This document shows, in pieces, positions 1 to 5,085 of a DNA stretch of 5,138 bases. This stretch comes from Clostridia bacterium (GTDB lineage Bacteria; Bacillota; Clostridia; Christensenellales; CAG-917), in NCBI GenBank assembly GCA_017507205.1, contig JAFWBH010000091.1:1-5138 (forward strand), read 5' to 3'. Each line of letters opens with the position of its first letter. The first letter of the stretch is position 1. Under the pieces are notes generated by a model. It was not told the origin of the DNA and searched no databases. It saw only the letters and a program-made list of their open reading frames with translations. The translations under genes and the position numbers were made by a program.

Positions 1-274
1 GGCACTTGATGCAGGCGCAGAGGATATCCTCACAGAAGACGATGAGGTCTTTGAAGTCATCACAGCATCATCAGACCTTCAAGCAGTTCGTCAAAGCCTT
101 GAAGAAAACGGTGTCAAAATCTTGTCAGCAGCAGTGGATATGATTCCTGATATGGAAGCCAACCCCACAGAAGAGCAACAAGTGACACTTATGAAGATGA
201 TTGACAAGCTCGAAGAGCATGACGACGTGCAAAACGTCTATCATAACGCAGTATTTACAATTGATGAAGAATAA
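1..274 (+). CDS. YebC/TACO1 (PmpR) family protein, C-terminal part
   Basis: The left edge cuts this gene: 90 codons in frame 2 remain, ending in TAA at 272-274, out of a usual length of about 240 residues. The fragment has the family's C-terminal landmarks. LDAGAED lies near the start, an acidic stretch follows (TEDDEVFEVI), and the last 20 residues include the characteristic HDDVQNVYHN before the acidic end FTIDEE. Members were long annotated as transcriptional regulators. More recent work assigns YebC/TACO1 proteins to translation, helping ribosomes past difficult proline-rich stretches, so the old label should be treated with care. The stop codon is followed after one base by the iscS start, so the two are probably co-transcribed and perhaps translationally coupled. 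The family call is firm; which YebC subgroup it belongs to cannot be told from the C-terminus alone. Confidence 0.93.
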   Translation, partial: ALDAGAEDILTEDDEVFEVITASSDLQAVRQSLEENGVKILSAAVDMIPDMEANPTEEQQVTLMKMIDKLEEHDDVQNVYHNAVFTIDEE

Positions 275-275
275 T

Positions 276-1475
276 ATGGAAAGAATTTATTTGGATCATG
301 CAGCAACAACGCCCCTGTCAAAAGAGGCGTTTGATGCCATGTATCCCTATTTTTCAGACCAATTTGGCAATGCCAACAGCCAACACGGATTTGGCAGAGA
401 TGGAGCAGGGGCAGTCCTCGAAGCACGTCAAAGCATTGCAAAATCACTGGGTGCAAAGCCCAATGAGATTTATTTTACATCAGGTGGCACTGAGGCAGAC
501 AACTGGGCGTTGAAGGGCACAGCCTTTGCACTTAAGGACAAGGGCAACCACATCGTCACCACAAGGATTGAGCATTCTGCAATATACGCCACATGCAAAC
601 AGCTTGAAAAATTTGGCTTTGAGGTGACATATCTTGATGTTGATTCAGAGGGATTTGTTTCAGCAGAAAGTCTTGAAAATGCAATCAAGGACAGCACGAT
701 TTTGGTGAGCATAATGTATGCCAACAATGAAATCGGCACAATAGAGCCAATCAAGGAGCTGTGTGAGGTGGCACACAAGCACAAAGTGCTTTTCCACACA
801 GACGCAGTGCAAGCAACAGGCGCAGTAAGATATGACGTGAAGGACTTGGGTGTTGATATGCTGTCCTTCTCTGGCCACAAATTCTACGGACCAAAGGGCA
901 TTGGTGGCTTGTATATTCGCAGTGGCTTGAAGATTGAAAAGCTCATCATCGGTGGAGAGCAGGAACGCACCAATCGTGGTGGCACAACCAACGTGCCAGC
1001 AGTTGTCGGCATGGCAAAGGCCCTTGAGGTCGCCCTTGAAAATCTTGAAAGGAACAATGAATATGTGGCGTCACTGAGAAACAGATTTGTTGAAAAGATC
1101 TGTGAGCAGGTTGATGAAATCTATTTCAACGGACCCAAGGCAAAGGACTACGACAAGAGATTGCCCAACAACGCAAGCTTTTCATTCAGATATATTGAGG
1201 GCGAGAGTATCCTATACTCTCTGGACCTTGCCGGAGTGTGTGCATCATCTGGCTCGGCTTGTTCATCAGGAAGCCTTGAGCCAAGCAGAACACTTCTTGC
1301 AATTGGTGTCCCCGTTGGCACAGCACACGGCACAATCCGTTTCTCATTTGGCAAGAGCAACACCGTTGAGCAAGTGGACTACGCAGTGGAGCAGGTGGTG
1401 TCAATCGTGGCAAGATTGAGAGCAATGTCCCCCCTCTATCACCCCACAGCCTCAACAATCAAAACAGTAAAATAG
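276..1475 (+). CDS. iscS: Cysteine desulfurase, IscS/NifS class I
   Basis: This 399-residue PLP enzyme converts L-cysteine to L-alanine and carries the released sulfur as a persulfide for Fe-S cluster assembly and tRNA thiolation. It starts with the family signature IYLDHAATTP (residues 4-13). His100 (IEHSAIY), Asp176 and Gln179 (HTDAVQATG) and Lys202 (SFSGHKFYGPKG) match the cofactor-binding positions, with Lys202 as the Schiff-base lysine. Cys329 in SSGSACSSGS is the catalytic cysteine of the long class I loop. The ending RLRAMSPLYH is also typical. The ATG at 276 was chosen because MERIYLDHAATTP begins exactly where homologues do and GAAGAA lies just upstream. An in-frame ATG at 264 would add only MKNN, overlap yebC and lacks a Shine-Dalgarno site. 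Extension to TTG 201 would lie wholly inside yebC. It is followed 15 nt later by iscU, its usual partner. No iscR-type regulator is visible, so the operon may be read from upstream of yebC. Confidence 0.96.
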   Translation: MERIYLDHAATTPLSKEAFDAMYPYFSDQFGNANSQHGFGRDGAGAVLEARQSIAKSLGAKPNEIYFTSGGTEADNWALKGTAFALKDKGNHIVTTRIEHSAIYATCKQLEKFGFEVTYLDVDSEGFVSAESLENAIKDSTILVSIMYANNEIGTIEPIKELCEVAHKHKVLFHTDAVQATGAVRYDVKDLGVDMLSFSGHKFYGPKGIGGLYIRSGLKIEKLIIGGEQERTNRGGTTNVPAVVGMAKALEVALENLERNNEYVASLRNRFVEKICEQVDEIYFNGPKAKDYDKRLPNNASFSFRYIEGESILYSLDLAGVCASSGSACSSGSLEPSRTLLAIGVPVGTAHGTIRFSFGKSNTVEQVDYAVEQVVSIVARLRAMSPLYHPTASTIKTVK

Positions 1476-1480
1476 TAATT

Positions 1481-1484
1481 GGAG
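1481..1484 (+). promoter_or_regulatory. Ribosome binding site of iscU
   Basis: GGAG sits 6 nt before the ATG at 1491 and lies in the 15-nt gap between iscS and iscU. It decides the start of iscU against the in-frame TTG at 1479, which would include this site in the coding sequence. Confidence 0.8.
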
Positions 1485-1490
1485 ATAAAT

Positions 1491-1862
1491 ATGTACAACG
1501 AAAAAGTAATGCAAGCATTTCAAAATCCTCAAAACGTAGGGGAAGTTGAAAACTATAATGCAATCGGCACAGTCGGCAATGAAAATTGCGGAGACATAAT
1601 GCAAATCACAATGCTCATTGAAGATGGCATCATCAAGGACGCAAAATTCAAAACTTTCGGTTGTGCAGCAGCAGTTGCTTCATCATCAACAGCAACAGCA
1701 ATGATCATCGGCAAGACAATTGAGGAAGCCTTGAAGATCAAAAATTCAGACGTCATTGAAACTCTTGAAGGACTCCCACCTCAAAAGATTCATTGCTCAG
1801 TCCTTGCAGAAGAGGCAATCAAGCTTGCAATTGAGGACTATTATTCAAGACAAGGCAAGTAA
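1491..1862 (+). CDS. iscU: Fe-S cluster assembly scaffold IscU (NifU N-terminal type)
   Basis: This 123-residue cytoplasmic scaffold receives sulfur from IscS and iron to build a transient [2Fe-2S] cluster that is passed to apo-proteins. The three ligand cysteines are present: Cys33 in ENCGDIMQ, Cys58 in KTFGCAAAVASSS and Cys102 in KIHCS. His101 precedes Cys102, and Asp35, the residue tied to cluster lability, follows Cys33. The distance from Cys58 to His101 (43 residues) matches IscU and leaves no room for the extra segment of the zinc-binding SufU type. LPPQK (residues 95-99) stands where E. coli IscU has LPPVK, the HscA chaperone-binding motif; no hscA or hscB is in view. The N-terminus MYNEKVMQAFQNPQNVG is normal for the family. 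The gene follows iscS closely and is the last of its transcript, with a strong terminator 14 nt after the stop codon. Confidence 0.96.
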   Translation: MYNEKVMQAFQNPQNVGEVENYNAIGTVGNENCGDIMQITMLIEDGIIKDAKFKTFGCAAAVASSSTATAMIIGKTIEEALKIKNSDVIETLEGLPPQKIHCSVLAEEAIKLAIEDYYSRQGK

Positions 1863-1875
1863 GCAATTCAACAAA

Positions 1876-1906
1876 AAAGTGCAGTGAAAACTGCACTTTA
1901 TTTTTT
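1876..1906 (+). terminator. Rho-independent terminator of yebC-iscS-iscU
   Basis: A perfect 10-bp stem pairs AAAGTGCAGT (1876-1885) with ACTGCACTTT (1890-1899) across a GAAA tetraloop. After one A comes a run of six T (1901-1906). The left side is preceded by further A residues, so the reverse strand also carries a T run and the element could work in both directions. It starts 14 nt after the iscU stop codon. Confidence 0.92.
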
Positions 1907-1961
1907 GCCCAAGCCAAAAAAAATGACGCAGAAAAGCATAGGACAGATATGTTGTAAAAAA

Positions 1962-2009
1962 GCAAAATCAAACAAAAAGCACTTGTCAACGCAAGTGCTT
2001 TTATTTTGC
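1962..2009 (-). terminator. Terminator of the GDSL esterase gene, probably bidirectional
   Basis: A perfect 11-bp stem pairs AAAAGCACTTG (1975-1985) with CAAGTGCTTTT (1992-2002) around a 6-base loop. On the minus strand it is followed by a T-rich run (TTTTTGTTTGATTTT), about 50 nt after the esterase stop codon at 2055-2057. On the plus strand it is followed by TTTTATTTT, so it can also back up the iscU terminator. Outer arms GCAAAAT (1962-1968) and ATTTTGC (2003-2009) extend the fold by 7 bp, separated from the inner stem by a 6-nt bulge on one side only. Confidence 0.88.
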
Positions 2010-2054
2010 AAGAATGATGTTTTAAAGTCGTTTTTGAACTATATCAAGTGTTGA

Positions 2055-2810
2055 TTATGCTTGTTGAGTGCTCATAAGATACTCATATATTGACTTGGCA
2101 ATGTGGGTGGCACCGTCTTGATTTGGATGCACCATATCATCAACAAAAAGTGATGGATTGTTCTTGGTCAAGGTGTTGATGTCAACAAGCTCAAAGCCAT
2201 TTTCGTCACAGATGTCACGGACAATTGAAGCAATCTCATCGCATCTATCAGGACAGATGTCAAAGCTTGTAAGTCCTTCTTCATTTTCATCAACCATATA
2301 TGATGTGGCAGGTGTGCAAAGAATGACACGGATGTCAGGATTTTTCTCTGTATACTTGCTGATAAGCTTCAAGTATTCTGCCTTGAAGGTGTCTGCATCA
2401 ACCCAATTGTATGGCTTGGTGTCATTGGTGCCCATCATCAAAATGAGGATGTCGGCATCAAATTCAAGGCTTGCCTTGTATTCGCCATATTCGTAATAAG
2501 GTTGGTCGCCCTTTTCTTGCACCGTTGCACCACTATGACCATAGTTGTTGACACAATAGCCGTCACCAAGGAGAGTGTCAAGCTGTTTGGGGTAGTTTTT
2601 GTTGCCATAGTCTGTGACTCCAAAGCCATAGGTTATGCTGTCACCAACGCAGGCGATTTTGATGTCATTTGCCTCGGGCTTTGCATAAAAATGGAAGCCA
2701 GACCAGCCTGTGACGTAAGTGCCAACCAAAACAGCAGTTGCACCCACAACAATAAGCACAACAGCCACAATAGCCAGCGTCAAGATTTGTTTTTTGTTCA
2801 ATTTTTTCAT
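2055..2810 (-). CDS. Membrane-anchored SGNH/GDSL-family esterase
   Basis: This 251-residue protein has a short lysine-rich start (MKKLNKKQ) and one hydrophobic segment at about residues 9-33, with no lipobox cysteine. The catalytic domain is therefore probably held outside the cell by an uncleaved signal anchor. The SGNH blocks are all present. Block I is CVGDSITYG with nucleophile Ser58, block II is NYGHSG with oxyanion Gly91, block III is GTND with Asn129, and block V is DDMVHPN with Asp225 and His228 completing the triad. The family hydrolyses ester bonds, often O-acetyl groups on carbohydrates, but nothing here identifies the substrate. The domain holds six cysteines (54, 86, 165, 186, 190, 201). 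The ATG at 2810 has AAAGG 8 nt upstream and lies just downstream of a near-consensus promoter; an in-frame ATG at 2873 is upstream of that promoter and is rejected. It is a single-gene unit, opposed to iscU and divergent from pdp. Confidence 0.9.
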   Translation of the reverse strand: MKKLNKKQILTLAIVAVVLIVVGATAVLVGTYVTGWSGFHFYAKPEANDIKIACVGDSITYGFGVTDYGNKNYPKQLDTLLGDGYCVNNYGHSGATVQEKGDQPYYEYGEYKASLEFDADILILMMGTNDTKPYNWVDADTFKAEYLKLISKYTEKNPDIRVILCTPATSYMVDENEEGLTSFDICPDRCDEIASIVRDICDENGFELVDINTLTKNNPSLFVDDMVHPNQDGATHIAKSIYEYLMSTQQA

Positions 2811-2818
2811 AATGAATA

Positions 2819-2823
2819 CCTTT
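2819..2823 (-). promoter_or_regulatory. Ribosome binding site of the GDSL esterase gene
   Basis: AAAGG on the minus strand lies 8 nt before the ATG at 2810. Together with the promoter just upstream, it fixes the start codon. Confidence 0.75.
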
Positions 2824-2837
2824 AAATCTTTTTCAAC

Positions 2838-2866
2838 ATTATACCACTGATACGTTGTTAGGTCAA
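2838..2866 (-). promoter_or_regulatory. Sigma-A type promoter of the GDSL esterase gene
   Basis: On the minus strand the -35 box is TTGACC (2866-2861, five of six consensus bases), the spacer is 17 bp and the -10 box is TATAAT (2843-2838, perfect). Transcription should start near 2831, leaving a leader of about 21 nt that contains the ribosome binding site. Confidence 0.88.
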
Positions 2867-2907
2867 TAATCAACCGATTGAAAATATGGTTTTTCTATCA
2901 AATTCAA

Positions 2908-2933
2908 GCAAAATACAAAAAATATTATTTTGC
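2908..2933. repeat. 8-bp inverted repeat between the divergent promoters
   Basis: GCAAAATA (2908-2915) is mirrored by TATTTTGC (2926-2933) across a 10-base AT-rich spacer. It lies about 42 bp upstream of the esterase -35 box. It could be a regulator site, but in DNA this AT-rich chance is a fair explanation. Confidence 0.4.
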
Positions 2934-3005
2934 CTGTTTAGAGGTTTAGAATGCTGGAAAGTGGTGGATATTTCAGTTTTTAGATTTGGATAGAATATCG
3001 GTTTT

Positions 3006-3024
3006 TCTTTTGTGAAACAAAAGA
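3006..3024. repeat. 19-bp palindrome upstream of the pdp promoter
   Basis: TCTTTTGTGAAACAAAAGA consists of perfect 8-bp arms around a 3-base centre. It ends 14 bp before the predicted pdp -35 box, a position where activators often bind. It has no run of T that would make it a terminator on the plus strand. A binding site for a dimeric regulator is possible but unproven. Confidence 0.5.
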
Positions 3025-3038
3025 TGAAAAATTGGGTC

Positions 3039-3067
3039 TTTTCAAATGGCTTTTTTTGTTGTATAAT
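3039..3067 (+). promoter_or_regulatory. Sigma-A type promoter of the pdp-tdk operon
   Basis: The -35 box is TTTTCA (3039-3044, four of six consensus bases), the spacer is 17 bp and the -10 box is a perfect TATAAT (3062-3067). Transcription should start near 3074, giving a leader of about 66 nt before the pdp ATG. The weak -35 box would fit a promoter that is regulated. Confidence 0.82.
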
Positions 3068-3068
3068 A

Positions 3069-3099
3069 TATTGGCTAAGAGCCAATAACATTGGCTTTT
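3069..3099 (+). promoter_or_regulatory. Array of three alternating half-sites over the pdp start site
   Basis: ATTGGCT (3070-3076), its reverse complement AGCCAAT (3080-3086) and ATTGGCT again (3090-3096) follow each other at exactly 10-bp steps with 3-base gaps. The first two form the palindrome TATTGGCTAAGAGCCAATA (3069-3087), which directly follows the -10 box and spans the predicted transcription start. The middle copy can pair equally well with the third; with flanking bases this gives a 10-pair stem (3077-3099, one G-U pair) ending in U residues. An operator for a repressor is the simplest reading. A 5'-end RNA hairpin is the alternative, since most of the first copy would not be transcribed. 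Confidence 0.6.
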
Positions 3100-3139
3100 C
3101 GTAAATAACTATCACATCACTCAAAATGGAGAAAATTTT

Positions 3140-4441
3140 ATGAGAATGTATGACATTATCAAAAAGAAGCGTGACGGTCTTGCTCTCACCGAGCAGGAAA
3201 TCCATTTTTTCATTGACGGCTATGTCAAAGGAGAAATCCCAGATTATCAAGCATCAGCATTTTTGATGGCTGTTTACTATAAGGGTATGAATCTTGATGA
3301 AACCAGAGCCTTGACATTTGCAGTCCGTGACAGTGGTGTCACTCTTGACTTTTCAAATATTGACGGCATCAGAGTTGACAAGCACTCAACTGGTGGCGTT
3401 GGCGACAAGACAAGCCTTGTTGTTGCTCCCATCGTTGCATCCTTGGGTGTCAAGGTTGCCAAAATGAGTGGTAGGGGGCTTGGACACACCGGTGGCACAA
3501 TTGACAAGCTTGAAGCAATCCCCGGCTTCCAGACAGACCTCAGCGAAGAGGAGTTTATCAAGATCGTCAATGATTTGGGTGTGTGCATTGTTGGTCAATC
3601 ACACGAGCTTGCTCCTGCAGACAAAAAGCTGTATGCACTCCGTGACGTGACAGCAACAGTTGACTGCTTGCCCCTCATCGTATCATCAATTATGGGCAAA
3701 AAGCTTGCTGCAGACGATGATTGCATAGTCCTTGACGTCAAGACAGGCAGTGGAGCCTTCTGCAAGACAGTCGAAGAAAGCGCACGGCTTGCAAGCATTA
3801 TGGTTGACATTGGCAAGAGTGCAGGCAAAAAGATGCTTGCCCTTATCACCGATATGGACAGACCTCTTGGTGCAAACATTGGCAACAGCCTTGAGGTTAT
3901 TGAAGCAATCAACACCCTCAACGGCAACGGCCCTGAGGACTTCACCGAGGTTTGCCTTATCCTTGCAACAAATATGATTTATCTTGCAGGCAAGGGCACA
4001 ATGGAAGAGTGCGAGGCAATGGTCAAGAGGTCAATCGCAGACGGCTCAGCTCTTGAAACTCTTGCAAAAATGGTCAAGGCACAGCATGGAGATGAGAGAG
4101 TCATCTACAATCCCGAGCTGTTTGAAAAGGCAAAATATAGCCGTGAGGTCAAGGCAGACAGGAGTGGATATATTGTCCGTGTTGACACAGAGGGCTACGG
4201 CATAGCATCACTCCTTCTTGGCGCAGGCAGAAACACCAAGGAAGAGGACATTGATTACAGTGCAGGCATTACCCTCGTGAAGAAAACTGGCGATAAGGTT
4301 GAAAAGGGTGACGTCATTGCAGTGATGTATACAAATGATGAAAATCGCTTCCAGAGTGCAGTTGACAGATTTATGAAATCAACTGAAATAGGAGCAGAAA
4401 AACCTGAGGAAAGACCTCTTGTATTTGAGAGGGTTGAGTGA
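3140..4441 (+). CDS. pdp: Pyrimidine-nucleoside phosphorylase
   Basis: This 433-residue cytoplasmic enzyme carries out reversible phosphorolysis of uridine, thymidine and deoxyuridine to the free base plus (deoxy)ribose-1-phosphate. It aligns end to end with the Bacillus enzyme, beginning MRMYDII. The phosphate-site motif KHSTGGVGD spans residues 81-89. The family signature SGRGLGHTGGTIDKLE is at 110-125. Arg168, Ser183 and Lys187, the base-binding residues of the Bacillus-type enzyme, fall at the same numbers, and Glu255 matches a potassium-site ligand. DVKTGSGAF (199-207) is conserved, and the C-terminal beta domain covers about 340-420. The shared numbering favours Pdp over the DeoA thymidine phosphorylase, although substrate range cannot be read with certainty. 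ATG 3140 has GGAG 8 nt upstream and is preferred to ATG 3146. The gene leads the operon and its TGA overlaps the tdk ATG. Confidence 0.95.
   Translation: MRMYDIIKKKRDGLALTEQEIHFFIDGYVKGEIPDYQASAFLMAVYYKGMNLDETRALTFAVRDSGVTLDFSNIDGIRVDKHSTGGVGDKTSLVVAPIVASLGVKVAKMSGRGLGHTGGTIDKLEAIPGFQTDLSEEEFIKIVNDLGVCIVGQSHELAPADKKLYALRDVTATVDCLPLIVSSIMGKKLAADDDCIVLDVKTGSGAFCKTVEESARLASIMVDIGKSAGKKMLALITDMDRPLGANIGNSLEVIEAINTLNGNGPEDFTEVCLILATNMIYLAGKGTMEECEAMVKRSIADGSALETLAKMVKAQHGDERVIYNPELFEKAKYSREVKADRSGYIVRVDTEGYGIASLLLGAGRNTKEEDIDYSAGITLVKKTGDKVEKGDVIAVMYTNDENRFQSAVDRFMKSTEIGAEKPEERPLVFERVE
4429..4432 (+). promoter_or_regulatory. Ribosome binding site of tdk inside the pdp end
   Basis: GAGG near the end of pdp lies 8 nt before ATG 4441 but only 5 nt before the in-frame GTG 4438. 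The spacing, the ATG codon and the family N-terminus MAKLYF all favour 4441. Confidence 0.6.
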
Positions 4442-5037
4442 TGGCAAAGCTGTATTTTAAGTTTGGAGCAATGGGCTGTTCAAAAACAGCTCAAGCACTG
4501 ATCACGAAGTTTAACTATGAAGAACGTGGGATGAAAGTCCTTTTGGTGAAACCATCAACAGACAATCGCGATGGTGCAACCATTGTCAAATCACGCATTG
4601 GATTGACTGCAGAGGCAATCACTGTTGCTGAAAGCATCAACCTTTTTGACCTCTACAAAAACCAGTATAAAGACTGTGATGTCATCATCGTTGACGAGTG
4701 TCAATTCCTTCATCCCGATCAGGTTGACCAGCTGAGTCAGGTGGTTATGGATTTCAACATCCCTGTCCTTTGCTTTGGCTTGTCAACAGACTTCCTCACA
4801 CATCTTTTCCCCGGAAGCAGACGCCTGTTTGAAATTGCAGATTCAATCACAGAAATCAAATCTGTCTGCAAATGTGGTGACAAGGCAACAGTCAATGCAC
4901 GTCTTGACGGCAATGGCAACGTTGTGTTCACAGGAGATCAGCTTTGCATAGGTGGCAACGAAAGATATGTTGCAATGTGCAAGAAGTGCTGGTTGAAGGC
5001 AAGACGTGAGCAAGAGGCAAGAGGTATTTATACCTAA
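4441..5037 (+). CDS. tdk: Thymidine kinase (type II, zinc-containing)
   Basis: This 198-residue enzyme phosphorylates thymidine and deoxyuridine with ATP in nucleotide salvage. It follows the E. coli Tdk pattern throughout: MAKLYF start, P-loop at 9-16, NYEERGMKV (25-33), SRIGL (51-55), Walker B VDECQFL (84-90) with Glu86 as the likely catalytic base, IPVLCFGLSTDF (107-118), and lasso GGNERYV (171-177). Four zinc-ligand cysteines are present as Cys143, Cys145, Cys180 and Cys183. One point is odd: the P-loop reads GAMGCSKT, with Ser14 where most family members have the Gly of GK[ST]. Everything else looks intact, so it is probably functional. The ATG shares its A with the pdp stop (TGATG), pointing to translational coupling. 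A phosphorylase and a kinase for the same nucleoside in one operon compete for thymidine. Confidence 0.95.
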   Translation: MAKLYFKFGAMGCSKTAQALITKFNYEERGMKVLLVKPSTDNRDGATIVKSRIGLTAEAITVAESINLFDLYKNQYKDCDVIIVDECQFLHPDQVDQLSQVVMDFNIPVLCFGLSTDFLTHLFPGSRRLFEIADSITEIKSVCKCGDKATVNARLDGNGNVVFTGDQLCIGGNERYVAMCKKCWLKARREQEARGIYT

Positions 5038-5085
5038 GTCAAAACAAGGGATAAAATCAAAAATCAAAAGATAAAGGAAAGCAAC

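Larger units (their letters stand above)
2811..3139. other. Divergent intergenic region between the esterase gene and pdp
   Basis: This AT-rich 329-bp region carries no credible gene. It holds the leader and promoter of the minus-strand esterase gene at its left end. At its right end lie the promoter, half-site array and ribosome binding site (GGAG at 3128-3131) of the pyrimidine operon. Between the promoters are two inverted repeats, at 2908-2933 and 3006-3024. I see no other defined element in 2934-3005, and no riboswitch or T-box signature that I recognise. Confidence 0.8.

Noticed and set aside
201..275. An extended iscS start at TTG 201, adding 25 residues
   Set aside because: The added residues lie wholly inside the yebC coding sequence in another frame, resemble nothing in the family, and the desulfurase signature begins right after ATG 276.
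470..880. A 136-codon open frame antisense to iscS
   Set aside because: It is the shadow of a strongly conserved coding sequence on the plus strand, with no domain or start signal of its own.
1907..1961. A small RNA or peptide between the two terminators
   Set aside because: The stretch is short and AT-rich, with no promoter-like boxes, no ribosome binding site with a usable frame and no stable fold that I could find.
2811..2873. An extended start for the GDSL esterase at 2873
   Set aside because: The near-consensus promoter (2838-2866) lies inside this extension, so the transcript would begin downstream of that codon; the lysine-plus-hydrophobic N-terminus starts naturally at 2810.
3069..3139. 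A riboswitch, PyrR-type attenuator or T-box in the pdp leader
   Set aside because: The leader is only about 66 nt, lacks a terminator with a clean run of U after the stem, and shows none of the conserved motifs of those elements. The repeats read better as DNA half-sites.
2870..3250. A 126-codon open frame on the minus strand
   Set aside because: It runs through the AT-rich promoter region of pdp and antisense to the pdp start. It has no Shine-Dalgarno site that I can see and no recognisable motif.
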